The notes below the pieces were generated by a model that saw nothing but the letters and a program-made list of their open reading frames with translations, was not told the origin of the DNA and made no database searches. Positions 54,146 through 64,000 of a stretch of DNA of 64,000 bases are shown here, one piece after another. The DNA lies in contig NZ_CP032759.1 of the NCBI RefSeq assembly GCF_003671935.1, forward strand, positions 310,001 through 374,000. Direction: 5' to 3'. Origin of the DNA: Buchnera aphidicola (Rhopalosiphum maidis) (GTDB taxonomy: Bacteria > Pseudomonadota > Gammaproteobacteria > Enterobacterales > Enterobacteriaceae). Both the position numbers and the translations under genes were made by a program. Numbering within the stretch: the stretch's first letter is position 1; each line of letters begins with the position of its first letter.

Positions 54146-56269
54146 TTGCTAAATCCCATTGTACGTAAATTTCAATATGGCCAACATACAATTACTTTAG
54201 AAACAGGTATAATGGCTCGTCAAGCAACAGCTGCTGTTATGGCTAGTATGGATGACACAGCTGTTTTTGTAACTGTTGTTGGAGAAAAAATAACGAATTC
54301 TAATCAAAAGTTTTTCCCTCTTACAGTGAATTATCAAGAACGAACATATGCTGCTGGTCGAATACCCGGAGGTTTTTTTAGAAGAGAAGGACGTCCGAGT
54401 GAAAGCGAAATATTGACTGCTCGACTAATTGATAGACCAATTCGACCTTTATTTCCAAAAGGTTTTTTTAATGAAATTCAAATAATTGCTACTGTAGTAT
54501 CAGTTAATCCACAAATAAACCCTGATATAATTTCTATTATAGGCGCTTCAGCAGCGTTGAGTTTATCAGGTATACCATTTTATGGTCCAATTGGAGCTTC
54601 TAGAGTTGGTTTTATTAATAATCAATATGTTTTAAATCCTACAACTGATGATATGAAATCCAGTGTTTTAGATTTAGTTGTTTCAGGTACTCAAAATGCT
54701 GTTTTAATGGTAGAAGCAGAATCAAAAGTATTAAGTGAAGATAAAATTCTTGGTGCTATTATGTTCGGTCATCAACAACAACAAGTAGTTATTAACAATA
54801 TTCGTTCTTTATCAAACGAAGCAAGTAAATTACCTTGGATAATATCTTATCCTGAAATAAATACAGAATTAGAAATAAAAATTACAAAGTTAGCTGAAAA
54901 GGACATAAGCAGTGCTTATTTAATATTTAATAAACAAGAAAGACATGAAAAATTAAATTTTCTTAAAGAAGAAATAAAAAAACTATTTTTTATCGAAAAT
55001 TCAAATACGGATATGTCGGAAATTGAAGACATTTTTCAAAAAATTGAAAAAAACATTGTAAGAAAACGCATATTAAATAACGAAAATCGTATTGATGGAC
55101 GCGAAAAAGATATGATTCGTGCATTAGATATCAGAACTGGTGTTTTACCTCGTACTCATGGTTCTTCTTTATTCACTAGAGGAGAAACGCAATCTTTAGT
55201 TTCTGTTACCCTAGGAACATCTCGAGATGCACAAAATTTAGATGAACTACTAGGAGATAAAACTGATAATTTTTTATTTCACTATAATTTTCCTCCTTAT
55301 TCTGTTGGAGAAATTGGAATAGTAGGATCACCTAAAAGACGAGAAATTGGACATGGTCGTCTAGCTAAAAGAAGTTTATTAGCAGTTATGCCTAAATTAG
55401 ATGATTTTCCTTATACTATAAGAATAGTATCTGAAATTACTGAATCTAATGGTTCTTCTTCTATGGCTTCTGTTTGCGGGGCTTCTTTAGCTTTAATGGA
55501 CGCTGGAGTACCTATAAAATCTGCTGTTGCAGGAATATCTATGGGTCTAGTTAAGGAAGGAGATAAATATGTTTTACTTTCAGATATTTTAGGCGATGAA
55601 GATCATTTAGGAGATATGGATTTTAAAGTTTCTGGAACAGAAGAAGGGATTACAGCTTTGCAAATGGATATAAAAATAGAAGGAATTACTAATGAAATCA
55701 TGCGTATTGCATTAAATAAAGCGAAATCCGCTCGATTGCATATTTTAAATGTTATGAAAAAGGCATTAAGTAAACCTAGAAAAGAAATTTCTGAATTTGC
55801 ACCTCGTATTCATACAATTAAAATAAATCCTGAAAAAATTAAAGACGTAATAGGTAAGGGAGGATCGGTGATTCGTATGTTAACTGAAGAAACGGGAACT
55901 ATAATTGAAATAGAAGATGATGGTACAGTTAAAATATCTGCAACAATTGGGGAAAAAGCAAAAAATGCTATTCGTAGAATCGAAGAAATTACAGCAGAAA
56001 TTGAAGTAGGAAGAATTTATTCTGGGAAAGTAACTCGTATTGTTGATTTTGGTGCTTTCATTTCAATAGGTATTGGAAAAGAAGGTTTGGTACATATTTC
56101 ACAAATTTCTGATAAAAGAGTAGAAAAAGTTTCTGATCATTTAACCGTTGATCAAATAATTTCAGTAAAAGTATTAGAAATAGATCGTCAAGGACGTTTA
56201 AGATTAAGTATTAAAGAAGTAGATAATTCTATTATTCCTAATAAATCTATAAATAATATTTATATCTGA
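54146..56269 (+). CDS. pnp: polyribonucleotide nucleotidyltransferase (PNPase)
   Basis: PNPase degrades RNA 3' to 5' with phosphate and is part of the degradosome in E. coli. Two RNase PH domains ([25 protein letters not shown] and [14 protein letters not shown] with [14 protein letters not shown]) are followed by a KH domain ([13 protein letters not shown] near 570) and an S1 domain ([16 protein letters not shown] near 628). The start is a TTG, as in E. coli, after AAGGAT. The length is 707 aa (E. coli 711). The 285-bp leader holds the rpsO terminator and no gene. Confidence 0.98.
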   Translation: MLNPIVRKFQYGQHTITLETGIMARQATAAVMASMDDTAVFVTVVGEKITNSNQKFFPLTVNYQERTYAAGRIPGGFFRREGRPSESEILTARLIDRPIRPLFPKGFFNEIQIIATVVSVNPQINPDIISIIGASAALSLSGIPFYGPIGASRVGFINNQYVLNPTTDDMKSSVLDLVVSGTQNAVLMVEAESKVLSEDKILGAIMFGHQQQQVVINNIRSLSNEASKLPWIISYPEINTELEIKITKLAEKDISSAYLIFNKQERHEKLNFLKEEIKKLFFIENSNTDMSEIEDIFQKIEKNIVRKRILNNENRIDGREKDMIRALDIRTGVLPRTHGSSLFTRGETQSLVSVTLGTSRDAQNLDELLGDKTDNFLFHYNFPPYSVGEIGIVGSPKRREIGHGRLAKRSLLAVMPKLDDFPYTIRIVSEITESNGSSSMASVCGASLALMDAGVPIKSAVAGISMGLVKEGDKYVLLSDILGDEDHLGDMDFKVSGTEEGITALQMDIKIEGITNEIMRIALNKAKSARLHILNVMKKALSKPRKEISEFAPRIHTIKINPEKIKDVIGKGGSVIRMLTEETGTIIEIEDDGTVKISATIGEKAKNAIRRIEEITAEIEVGRIYSGKVTRIVDFGAFISIGIGKEGLVHISQISDKRVEKVSDHLTVDQIISVKVLEIDRQGRLRLSIKEVDNSIIPNKSINNIYI

Positions 56270-56637
56270 TATAATTATATCTAAACTAATAAAAAATTTA
56301 ATCTTCTTTTTGTAATTTTTTCTATAAATTAACAGATTAAAAATTTTTTATTTTCAATAAAATATAGATTTATATCGTATCAGATAGTACCATATGAATA
56401 GTATACAAAATAAATCTAATTTTTTTTAAAAATAATTCTCATTATTTGCTAATGTAATATTTTATATTTTTAAAGAATCATTAGAAATAACTAATAAATA
56501 TTATTTACTTTTAACATGTTTATTAGATCATTTAATTTGAGCCGGTTCACAACTTTCAATGAGAATAATAAATAATATATATTTTCATCATGAGCTATGT
56601 AGACTGGCCACTGTAACTTAAAAGGCATATCTATTGC
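56270..56637 (+). promoter_or_regulatory. long leader upstream of deaD, nlpI missing
   Basis: No gene is visible in these 368 bp between pnp and deaD; E. coli has nlpI here, and I could not recognise any remnant. The last 100 bases are less A/T-rich than the rest, with GAGCCGGTTCACAACTTTC near 56539 and a second mixed stretch (56590-56638). E. coli deaD also has a long, regulated 5' leader, so a conserved untranslated leader is possible. Confidence 0.4.
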
Positions 56638-58443
56638 ATGACTCATACTGAAAGCACGTTTTCTTTTCTTGGTTTAAATCCTTTTATTATTAAATCTTTA
56701 GCAAACATGGGATATGTTAAACCTTCTCCTATTCAAGCAGCTTGTATTCCATTACTTTTAGAAGGACGAGATGTATTAGGAATGGCGCAAACAGGAAGTG
56801 GAAAAACAGCAGCATTTTCATTACCTTTACTACATAACCTGGATATTAACTTAAAATCACCGCAAATTTTGGTATTAGCTCCAACAAGAGAACTAGCTGT
56901 TCAAGTAGCTGAAGCTTTTTCAGATTTTTCTAAATATATAATAGGAATACATGTATTACCTTTATATGGTGGTCAACGATATGAAGTACAATTACGAGCA
57001 TTACGACAAGGACCTCAAATTGTTGTAGGAACTCCAGGTCGTTTGTTAGATCATTTAAAAAGAGGAACTCTTAATCTTTCAAATTTACATTCATTAGTTT
57101 TAGATGAAGCAGACGAAATGTTACGTATGGGTTTTATAGAAGATGTAGAAACAATTATGTCTCAAATCCCTAAAGAACATCAAACAGCTTTATTTTCAGC
57201 AACAATGCCAGAAGCTATACGTCGTATTTCTAAAAGATTCATGAAAAATCCTCAAGAAATAAAAATACAATCGAATATGACTACACGTCCAGATATTAGA
57301 CAAAGTTATTGGATGGTTTATGGTAGAAAAACTGATGCATTAATTCGTTTTTTAGAAGTAGAAGATTTTTCTGCAACAATTATTTTTGTAAAAACAAAAA
57401 ATGCAACTTTAGAAGTTTCTGAAGCATTAGAACGTAATGGATATAACAGTGCTGCACTAAATGGAGATATGAATCAAGCTTTACGAGAACAAACTTTAGA
57501 ACGATTAAAAAATGGTCGATTAGATATCTTAATTGCTACTGATGTAGCAGCTCGAGGCTTAGATGTAGATCGAATTAGTTTTGTTATTAATTATGATATT
57601 CCCATGGATCCAGAATCTTATGTTCATCGTATAGGTCGAACAGGTCGAGCAGGTCGAGCAGGTCGAGCATTATTATTTGTTGAAAATCGTGAGCGTCGAT
57701 TATTACGTAACATTGAACGCACAATAAATCAAACTATTCCAGAAGTTCAATTGCCAAAAATTGAATTATTATGTAAAAGACGTCTTGAACAATTTGCAAA
57801 AAAAGTACAAGAACAATTAGAAAGTAGAGATTTAGACGAGTACAGTGCATTGTTAGATAAATTATATTCTCCTGGTGATTTAGATATAAAAACCTTTGCT
57901 GCTGCTTTATTAAAAATGGCTCAAGGAGGACGGCCTTTGATTATTAAAAAAGATTTATTAAGACGTCCATCTAGAGAGTTTTCTTTTAAAGATGATCGCC
58001 GACGTGAAGAAAGTAATCGTAATAATAATCGAAGTCGTCGTGACCGTCGAGATGTAAAAGATATAGACTTATACCGAATTGAAGTAGGTCGAAATGATGG
58101 AGTTGAAGTACGTCATATAGTTGGCGCCATTGCTAACGAAGGAAATATTAATAGTCGCAATATTGGAAACATTAAACTATTTTCTTCTTATTCAATTATA
58201 GAATTACCCAAAGGACTATCTAAAGATTTATTGCAACATCTCATGAAAACAAAAATTTTAAATAAACAAATAAATATAAAATTATTACGTGATAATAAAA
58301 ATTATGAGACTAGAACGCATAATCGTTCTATTTTTAATAAAGATAAAAATAACAAGCGTCGTTTTTCTGAAAATCGTGTAAATAAATCTAATTCTATTAA
58401 AAATGAAACAAAGTCATCTTTTTCTCGTCGTAGAAGTGTTTAA
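56638..58443 (+). CDS. deaD: ATP-dependent DEAD-box RNA helicase DeaD (CsdA)
   Basis: DeaD unwinds RNA in ribosome assembly and mRNA decay, mainly in the cold. Motifs in order: Q motif, [11 protein letters not shown] near 50, [12 protein letters not shown] (VLDEADEML near 155), SAT, and [15 protein letters not shown] near 335. The C-terminal dbpA-like RNA-binding domain ([21 protein letters not shown]) is present, followed by a basic, asparagine-rich tail. The length is 601 aa (E. coli 629). The ATG at 56638 is preceded by AAAAGGCAT. Confidence 0.98.
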   Translation: MTHTESTFSFLGLNPFIIKSLANMGYVKPSPIQAACIPLLLEGRDVLGMAQTGSGKTAAFSLPLLHNLDINLKSPQILVLAPTRELAVQVAEAFSDFSKYIIGIHVLPLYGGQRYEVQLRALRQGPQIVVGTPGRLLDHLKRGTLNLSNLHSLVLDEADEMLRMGFIEDVETIMSQIPKEHQTALFSATMPEAIRRISKRFMKNPQEIKIQSNMTTRPDIRQSYWMVYGRKTDALIRFLEVEDFSATIIFVKTKNATLEVSEALERNGYNSAALNGDMNQALREQTLERLKNGRLDILIATDVAARGLDVDRISFVINYDIPMDPESYVHRIGRTGRAGRAGRALLFVENRERRLLRNIERTINQTIPEVQLPKIELLCKRRLEQFAKKVQEQLESRDLDEYSALLDKLYSPGDLDIKTFAAALLKMAQGGRPLIIKKDLLRRPSREFSFKDDRRREESNRNNNRSRRDRRDVKDIDLYRIEVGRNDGVEVRHIVGAIANEGNINSRNIGNIKLFSSYSIIELPKGLSKDLLQHLMKTKILNKQINIKLLRDNKNYETRTHNRSIFNKDKNNKRRFSENRVNKSNSIKNETKSSFSRRRSV

Positions 58444-58446
58444 GTT

Positions 58447-58465
58447 TATGCCGCTTTGCGGCATA
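58447..58465 (+). terminator. GC-rich stem-loop after deaD
   Basis: TATGCCGC and GCGGCATA form a perfect eight-pair stem with a TTT loop, starting three bases after the deaD stop. It is unusually G/C-rich for this genome. No T run follows, so it may protect the 3' end or help termination rather than act as a classical terminator. Confidence 0.5.
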
Positions 58466-58509
58466 TTGAAGATATTATAGTAGGAAATAATTTAAAAATT
58501 GTACTAAAT

Positions 58510-58896
58510 TTATTTTTTAAATGCTATTGCTTCCATTTCAATTTTTACGTTTTTTGGTAACTTTTGTACTTCTACACAGGATCTTGCAGGAAAAAGTGAT
58601 TTATTATCTATAAAAAATTTTTCATATATTTCGTTAATTATATGAATTTTATTTAAATTAGTAGTAAAAATTGTTATTTTTATAATGTCTTGTATTTTAT
58701 ATCCTGAAGCAATAATAATAGATTTTATATTTTTTAATACAATATATGTTTGTTCAGAGATATTATCTGGTATATGTCCTGATTTGACATCAATAGGTAT
58801 TTGACCAGATGTAATTAAAAAATGTTCATTTTTTATAGCTTGTGAATATGGTCCAATAGGTTTCGGAGCATTTTCAGTGTTAATTATCACATTCAT
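58510..58896 (-). CDS. ridA: 2-iminobutanoate/2-iminopropanoate deaminase RidA (YjgF)
   Basis: RidA hydrolyses reactive enamine/imine by-products of threonine dehydratase and other PLP enzymes, protecting isoleucine synthesis. The family motifs APKPIGPYSQAIK near residues 10-22, SGQIPID near 30, and the conserved arginine in FPARSCVEVQKLPKNVKIEMEAIA are present. The 128 aa equals E. coli. It lies 72 bp downstream of pyrI on the same strand, as in E. coli. Confidence 0.95.
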   Translation of the reverse strand: MNVIINTENAPKPIGPYSQAIKNEHFLITSGQIPIDVKSGHIPDNISEQTYIVLKNIKSIIIASGYKIQDIIKITIFTTNLNKIHIINEIYEKFFIDNKSLFPARSCVEVQKLPKNVKIEMEAIAFKK

Positions 58897-58968
58897 AATT
58901 TACCATTTTTATGTTATTAAATAGAGAAATAAAATTTTTTAAAATATGTAATATTTAAATTATTTTTA

Positions 58969-59424
58969 TTATAAAACTATATTTTTGGCGAATTCTTTTT
59001 CACAATACTGACATTTTAAATTCATTTCATTGTTTATATCTTTTGTAAAAACAAAGCTAGAAGTCATAAAATGATTATGACTAGCACAGTTACTGTTTGG
59101 ACAAATTAAAATACGATCTATTTTTTTAGGTAAAGAAGGAAAAATTTTTCCTACTAAATTATATTTTTCAATATAATTAACTGTAGCACATGGTGCATAA
59201 ATAGCTAATTGATTAATTTGATCGCCGCTCAAAAAAGTATTTTCAATCTTTATAATATCTTTTTTACCTAATTTTTGAGAAGGTAAATTTAATCCAATAG
59301 TAATTCTTTTTTCTGTTTCTGTAAACCGGAATAAAGAAAGTAATTTAAAACCAATATGTGCTGGAATATGATCAATTACACTACCAGATCTAATAGCTTC
59401 TACTTGAAGTTTATTTATTTGCAT
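58969..59424 (-). CDS. pyrI: aspartate carbamoyltransferase regulatory subunit
   Basis: PyrI binds CTP and ATP to tune the PyrB catalytic trimers. The nucleotide-binding domain starts at [22 protein letters not shown], and the zinc cysteines are all there (CPNSNC and CQYC near the C-terminus). The 151 aa compares with 153 in E. coli. It lies 10 bp downstream of pyrB. Retention of the regulatory subunit means feedback control of this pathway is probably kept, unlike PheA. Confidence 0.97.
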   Translation of the reverse strand: MQINKLQVEAIRSGSVIDHIPAHIGFKLLSLFRFTETEKRITIGLNLPSQKLGKKDIIKIENTFLSGDQINQLAIYAPCATVNYIEKYNLVGKIFPSLPKKIDRILICPNSNCASHNHFMTSSFVFTKDINNEMNLKCQYCEKEFAKNIVL

Positions 59425-59434
59425 ATTTTTTTTA

Positions 59435-60367
59435 TTAAAAATGTTTTTCTATTAATACTAATGATAAAATGGCTTGACGCGCATAAATACCGTTTGCTGC
59501 TTGTTTAAAATACCAAGCATAAGGTGTGTAGTCAACATCGTTATCTATTTCATCTATGCGAGGTAATGGGTGTAATATTTTTAAATTATTGCGTGCATTT
59601 TTCAACGTTGAAGTTTTTAAAACAAATTTTGATTTAGCATTTGCATATTCAGTTGGATCAAGTCGTTCTTTTTGAACACGAGTCATATAAAGAATGTCAA
59701 CTTCAGAAATTATTTCTTCTATGTTTTTATATCTTTCCCAATGAATTTCTTTTTTATAAAGCATATCACTGATATAGTTTGGCATAGTCAATGCATCAGG
59801 AGAAATAAAAAAAAATTGATTGTTTTTATATTTAGCTAAAGCTTGTGTTAATGAATGAACTGTTCGTCCATATTTTAAATCTCCTACCATAGCAATATTT
59901 AGATTATTAAGTTTAGTTTGTGTTTCTTTAATAGTGAATAAATCTAAAAGTGTTTGCGTTGGATGTTGGTTCGAGCCATCTCCTGCATTAAATATTGGTA
60001 TTCCATTAGAAAATTTTGCAGCTAAACGTGCCGATCCTTCTTGAGGATGTCGAATAATAATTGCATCTACATATGAACTTATAACTGAAATAGTGTCTGC
60101 TAATGTTTCTCCCTTTTTTCCTAGAGAAATATTTTCTCCATTAGAAAATCCTATTATTGATGCTCCTAAACGATAAACAGCTGTTTCAAAAGATAAACGA
60201 GTACGTGTGGAAGCTTCAAAAAAACAACTGGCAATAATTTTGTTTTTTAGTAAATTAGGTTGTGCTTTTTCTTTTAAAAAAGCAGATTTTTTTAATACTA
60301 ATTCTAATTCATTTCGATTAAGATCATTGATTGAAATTATATTTTTTTTATACAGAGAATTTCTCAA
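59435..60367 (-). CDS. pyrB: aspartate carbamoyltransferase catalytic subunit
   Basis: PyrB joins carbamoyl phosphate and aspartate in the first committed step of pyrimidine synthesis. The carbamoyl-phosphate site [15 protein letters not shown] lies near residues 48-62, with [14 protein letters not shown] near 130 and HPLPRIDEI near 265. The 310 aa compares with 311 in E. coli. I did not recognise a pyrL-type leader peptide and attenuator in the 162 bp upstream. Confidence 0.98.
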   Translation of the reverse strand: MRNSLYKKNIISINDLNRNELELVLKKSAFLKEKAQPNLLKNKIIASCFFEASTRTRLSFETAVYRLGASIIGFSNGENISLGKKGETLADTISVISSYVDAIIIRHPQEGSARLAAKFSNGIPIFNAGDGSNQHPTQTLLDLFTIKETQTKLNNLNIAMVGDLKYGRTVHSLTQALAKYKNNQFFFISPDALTMPNYISDMLYKKEIHWERYKNIEEIISEVDILYMTRVQKERLDPTEYANAKSKFVLKTSTLKNARNNLKILHPLPRIDEIDNDVDYTPYAWYFKQAANGIYARQAILSLVLIEKHF

Positions 60368-60529
60368 TGTTTATTTTCCTTAATTATAGTGAAAAAGATA
60401 GCATTGGATATCTTATCAGTATACAAAGAGATAAGAAAAAAAATTATTGAGTGATTTTTTACATATTATAAATTTCATATTTTTTTATTATCATAATAAT
60501 ATGATTTTTTTTATAAAATATATTCATTT

Positions 60530-61546
60530 TTAAAAATTAATTTCTTTTACAAGACTAGATATAAGAAGTGCTTTTATAGTATGTAATCTATTCTCTGCTT
60601 GTTCAAAAATTATTTTTTGATGTTTTTGAAAAAGATTATCTGTTATCTCCATTCCGTCTTTTAATCTGTATTTTTCTAGTATAGATTTACCTATAATTGT
60701 TTTTTGATCATGTAAAGCAGGAAGACAATGTAGTATTTTTACTTTAGGATTTTTAGTCATTTCTATCATAGAATCATTTAGTTGATAATTTCTTAATAAT
60801 TCAATTCTTTCTTTCCACATAGTTTGATCTTCTCCCATCGAAACCCAGACGTCGGTATAAATAAAATCTGTATTTTTAACACCTTCTTTAATATTTTCAG
60901 TACAGATTATATTACCTTGATTTTTTTTTGCTAAATTTTTGCATTCAGTAAAAAGATTTTTGTCAGGCCAACATTTTTTTGGAGATACTAAACGAAGATC
61001 TAATCCTACGATTGAAGCTGCTTCTAAAAAACTATTTCCTATATTATTACGTGAGTCACCAACATAGGCACACTTTATATCAGAAAAATCTTTATTTGGA
61101 AAAATTTCTTTCATGGTCAGCAAATCAGCCATGAGTTGTGTAGGGTGAAACTTTTCAGTTAATCCATTCCAAACTGGTACAGTAGAATATTGCGCTAAAA
61201 TTTCTATTGTTTTATGATTATGACCTCGATATTGAATTCCATCATATAAACGACTAAGTACTCTTGCTGTATCTTCAATCGATTCTTTTGTTCCAAGATG
61301 AGTACTACCAGGTCCAAGATAAGTAACATGTGCACCTTGATCAAAAGCGGCAACTTCAAATGAACATCTTGTACGAGTTGATTCTTTTTCAAAAATTAAA
61401 GCAATATTCTTTTGTTTGAGAAATTTAATTTCTTGATGACTTTTTTTTATTTTTTTTAATTTTTCAGACAATGTAATAATGTTTTTTAATTCTATAGTGG
61501 TAAAATCTAATAGTCTTAAACAGTCACGTTGATAAAGATAATTCAT
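60530..61546 (-). CDS. argI: ornithine carbamoyltransferase
   Basis: This enzyme makes citrulline from ornithine and carbamoyl phosphate in arginine synthesis. The motifs [15 protein letters not shown] near residue 51, [13 protein letters not shown] near 133, DVWVSMGE near 231 and the catalytic HCLPALHD near 273 identify it. The length is 338 aa (E. coli 334). It lies next to pyrB as in E. coli, and both compete for carbamoyl phosphate. argF is an equivalent symbol. Confidence 0.97.
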   Translation of the reverse strand: MNYLYQRDCLRLLDFTTIELKNIITLSEKLKKIKKSHQEIKFLKQKNIALIFEKESTRTRCSFEVAAFDQGAHVTYLGPGSTHLGTKESIEDTARVLSRLYDGIQYRGHNHKTIEILAQYSTVPVWNGLTEKFHPTQLMADLLTMKEIFPNKDFSDIKCAYVGDSRNNIGNSFLEAASIVGLDLRLVSPKKCWPDKNLFTECKNLAKKNQGNIICTENIKEGVKNTDFIYTDVWVSMGEDQTMWKERIELLRNYQLNDSMIEMTKNPKVKILHCLPALHDQKTIIGKSILEKYRLKDGMEITDNLFQKHQKIIFEQAENRLHTIKALLISSLVKEINF

Positions 61547-61718
61547 AACTTAGATTCTCTATATAATTAGATAAAAATATATTTTTAATGAAGTTAAATT
61601 AGAAGTTAAAAATACGATTATATAGTATATAATATTTTTATATATTTATTTTTTTTAATATTGAAAGAATAAAATATATAATTAATAATGTTTCTACTAT
61701 AATTTTTGAGAAAAAAAT

Positions 61719-63230
61719 ATGAAATTTTTTATAAAAAATTCTTCTCTAGAAAAAGAAAAAAGCGATTGTATCATAATTTTTGTATTTAAATTTTGTGAAT
61801 TTACACATTTAAAAAATCATTTAAATGCATTTTCTTCTAGTTATATTAATAATTTTATTAGAAGAGGTGATATGCAAGGGAAAATAGGTCAAACTCTTTT
61901 ATTGCACGATGTTCCTAACATTACTTCTAAAAGAATGTTACTAGTAGGATGCGGAGACAAAAATACTTTAAATAGATACTATCTTGGTAAGATAGTAAAA
62001 AAAACCATGAAAATTTTAAATCAATTTTCTATTAAAAATATTATTTTTTCTTTAAATGAAATAAATATTGAAAATTGTGATATATATTGGTCTATTAGGA
62101 CAATAGTTAATTCTATTAATAAATATTTATATAAAAGTGTTAAGATAAATACATCTTTTAAAAAAGATATTTATTTAAATTCAATTTCATTAAATGTAAT
62201 GAAAGATAAATATTTTAATATAGCGAAAAATGCTTTAGAACATGCTTTAGCAATTAATTCTGGAATTAGAGCTGCAAAAAATTTAGCTAATTTACCACCT
62301 AATGTTTGTAATCCATTGTACTTATCTTTACAAGCTCAAAAATTATCTGAAAAATACAAAGATAAAATTGATGTTACATCAATTGATGTCAAAGAAATGC
62401 ATAAATTAGGCATGAACGCTTATATTGCCGTTGGTAGTGGATCTAAAAATAAACCATATATGTCTGTTATTAAATACTCTGGAAAAAATAAAAATAAGAA
62501 AAACAAAGTTATTGTCTTAATAGGGAAAGGACTAACATTTGATTCTGGAGGTATATCTATAAAACCATCTAAAAACATGAATGAAATGAAATATGATATG
62601 TGTGGTGCAGCGGCAGTATATGGAACTTTAATTGTTGCAGCTAAATTAAATTTACCTCTGACTATTATCGGTATTTTAGCTGGTTGTGAAAACATGCCAG
62701 GAGGAAATGCTTTTAGACCCGGCGATATTTTGACTACGATGTCGGGTAAAACAGTAGAAGTACTAAACACTGATGCTGAAGGACGTTTAGTTTTATGCGA
62801 TGTTTTAACGTATGTAAATCGTTTTTCTCCCAATATAGTTATTGATATTGCAACTTTAACTGGAGCATGTGTTATAGCATTAGGAAATCATTTTAGTGGT
62901 TTTTTTTCGAATGATGAAAAACTTGCTTGTTCATTAGAAAAATCTTCGCAACAAACTAATGATAAAATATGGCGTTTACCTTTATCTAGAGAATATGAAA
63001 AAGAATTGTATTCCAATTTTGCGGATTTTTCAAACATTGGAAAAGGTAAAGCAGGTGCAATAACCGCTGCTTGCTTTCTTTATCAATTTTCAAAACAATA
63101 CACTTGGGCACATTTAGATATTGCTGGAACAGCTTGGAAATCTGGAAAAAATCAAGGTGCAACAGGTCGTCCTGTTGAACTATTAAGTCAATTTCTATTA
63201 AATGAATCTGATTTTTTTAATTTTGAATAA
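61719..63230 (+). CDS. pepA: leucyl aminopeptidase PepA
   Basis: PepA is a hexameric dizinc aminopeptidase; in E. coli it also binds DNA in carAB control and Xer recombination. The metal and active-site motifs GKGLTFDSGGISIKPS near residue 269, the NTDAEGRLVL signature near 350 and KAGAITAACFL near 445 are intact. The 503 aa equals E. coli. The N-terminal domain is more divergent than the catalytic one. Whether the DNA-binding role persists cannot be told. Confidence 0.97.
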   Translation: MKFFIKNSSLEKEKSDCIIIFVFKFCEFTHLKNHLNAFSSSYINNFIRRGDMQGKIGQTLLLHDVPNITSKRMLLVGCGDKNTLNRYYLGKIVKKTMKILNQFSIKNIIFSLNEINIENCDIYWSIRTIVNSINKYLYKSVKINTSFKKDIYLNSISLNVMKDKYFNIAKNALEHALAINSGIRAAKNLANLPPNVCNPLYLSLQAQKLSEKYKDKIDVTSIDVKEMHKLGMNAYIAVGSGSKNKPYMSVIKYSGKNKNKKNKVIVLIGKGLTFDSGGISIKPSKNMNEMKYDMCGAAAVYGTLIVAAKLNLPLTIIGILAGCENMPGGNAFRPGDILTTMSGKTVEVLNTDAEGRLVLCDVLTYVNRFSPNIVIDIATLTGACVIALGNHFSGFFSNDEKLACSLEKSSQQTNDKIWRLPLSREYEKELYSNFADFSNIGKGKAGAITAACFLYQFSKQYTWAHLDIAGTAWKSGKNQGATGRPVELLSQFLLNESDFFNFE

Positions 63231-63298
63231 TATAAAAGAATTTAATTTGTTAATACGGCAATAGTGCCATTCTTAAAACAAAAATACAGTTGAATACA

Positions 63299-64000
63299 AT
63301 GGAAAAAAATTACAACCCTAAAGATATTGAAGAACCTTTATATGATTTTTGGGAAAAAAATGGATTTTTTAAACCCAATAACAACTTAAATAAACCAACT
63401 TTTTGTATTATGATGCCACCTCCTAATATTACAGGTAATTTACATATGGGGCATGCTTTTCAACAAACAATTATGGATATATTGATTCGCTATCATAGAA
63501 TGCAAGGAAAAAATACACTATGGCAAGTTGGCACAGATCATGCTGGAATAGCAACCCAAATTTTAATTGAACGTCAGATTTTTTTAGAAGAAAAAAAAAC
63601 AAAAAAAGATTATGGTAGAAATAATTTTGTTAAAAAAATGTGGAAATGGAAAAAAAAATCTAATTTTTCTGTTACGAAACAAATGAGACGTTTAGGAAAT
63701 TCTGTTGATTGGGAAAGAGAAAAATTTACTTTAGATCCTGATATTTCTGATTCTGTTAAAGAAGCTTTTATTATTTTATATAAAAATAACTTAATTTATC
63801 AAAAAAAAAGATTAGTACACTGGGATTCGAAATTGGAAACAGTGATCTCAGATTTAGAAGTAGAACATCGTTTAGTAAAAAGTAAAAAATGGTTGATTCG
63901 ATATCCAATTGTTAAAAGTACAAAAACTATAAATACTAAATATTTATTAGTAGCTACAACTAGACCAGAAACCTTATTGGGTGATACTGCTTTAGCTGTG
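63299..64000 (+). CDS. valS: valyl-tRNA synthetase (5' part only)
   Basis: ValRS charges tRNA-Val. The frame starts at ATG 63299 and is open to the window end (234 codons seen). [38 protein letters not shown] (class I HIGH motif as HMGH, as in E. coli) and [13 protein letters not shown] are typical. The last visible residues, [15 protein letters not shown], begin the editing domain. holC, which lies between pepA and valS in E. coli, is missing: the gap is only 68 bp. Confidence 0.97.
   Translation, partial: MEKNYNPKDIEEPLYDFWEKNGFFKPNNNLNKPTFCIMMPPPNITGNLHMGHAFQQTIMDILIRYHRMQGKNTLWQVGTDHAGIATQILIERQIFLEEKKTKKDYGRNNFVKKMWKWKKKSNFSVTKQMRRLGNSVDWEREKFTLDPDISDSVKEAFIILYKNNLIYQKKRLVHWDSKLETVISDLEVEHRLVKSKKWLIRYPIVKSTKTINTKYLLVATTRPETLLGDTALAV

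Noticed and set aside
57625-57670. Tandem repeat AGGTCGAGC in deaD as a mobile or regulatory repeat
   Set aside because: It encodes the conserved DEAD-box motif VI segment [11 protein letters not shown], also repetitive in E. coli.
62420-62833. 137-codon reverse open frame inside pepA
   Set aside because: pepA is intact on the other strand with all catalytic motifs; the reverse frame has no recognisable features.

Overview
The window is about 26% G+C by eye and reads as a chromosome segment of Buchnera aphidicola, the obligate endosymbiont of aphids. Nearly every gene is a short-branch homologue of an Escherichia coli gene. Intergenic DNA is almost pure A/T. No phage, insertion sequence, CRISPR array or restriction system was seen, and long blocks keep the enterobacterial gene order with single genes dropped out. 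The exact strain cannot be told from the sequence. The calls rest on recognising protein families and E. coli synteny; no database search was run.

Layout: (1) 1-9654, the 3' end of mutS, then a continuous forward sulfate-assimilation cluster cysJ-cysI-cysH-cysG-cysD-cysN-cysC. (2) 9677-12666, a broken ftsB, ispD, ispF, a frameshifted nlpD and queD. (3) 12682-18237, reverse genes queE, eno, pyrG, glnS. (4) 18392-18672, tRNA-Met, tRNA-Leu(UAG), tRNA-Gln. (5) 18844-25240, rpiA, ygfA, rsmE, endA, metK, gshA, tRNA-Arg, tRNA-Ser, csrA. (6) 25435-32600, alaS, bamD, rluD, fis, aroQ, tldD. (7) 32701-37397, reverse rpsP-(rimM remnant)-trmD-rplS, ffh and pheA. (8) 37779-42104, rplM-rpsI, then reverse obgE, rplU-rpmA, murA, ibaG. 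(9) 42480-53860, greA, rlmE, ftsH, glmM (frame broken in a run of A), secG, tRNA-Leu(GAG), nusA-infB-rbfA-truB-rpsO. (10) 54146-64000, pnp, deaD, ridA, pyrI-pyrB, argI, pepA and the 5' part of valS.

Functionally the segment joins nutrient provision for the host (sulfate to sulfide for cysteine; phenylalanine through pheA and aroQ; arginine through argI) with core information processing (ribosomal proteins, IF2, NusA, PNPase, DeaD, Ffh, four aminoacyl-tRNA synthetases), pyrimidine synthesis (pyrBI, pyrG), isoprenoid precursors (ispDF), SAM and glutathione synthesis, and a thin cell-envelope set (murA, glmM, bamD, secG, ftsH).

The most interesting signal is a set of reading frames broken in or near homopolymer runs: ftsB (A14), nlpD (A9), endA (T10 in the signal peptide) and glmM (A11). 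In each, adding one base to the run restores the family-like protein, as expected if RNA polymerase slippage rescues the gene. rimM instead looks truly decayed: its ATG is lost at the rpsP stop and a frameshift lies away from any long run. Other points are the changed phenylalanine-binding motifs in PheA, a BamD without a lipobox cysteine, cysG placed inside the cys cluster, and a GC-richer leader in front of csrA. I found no wholly new multi-gene system.
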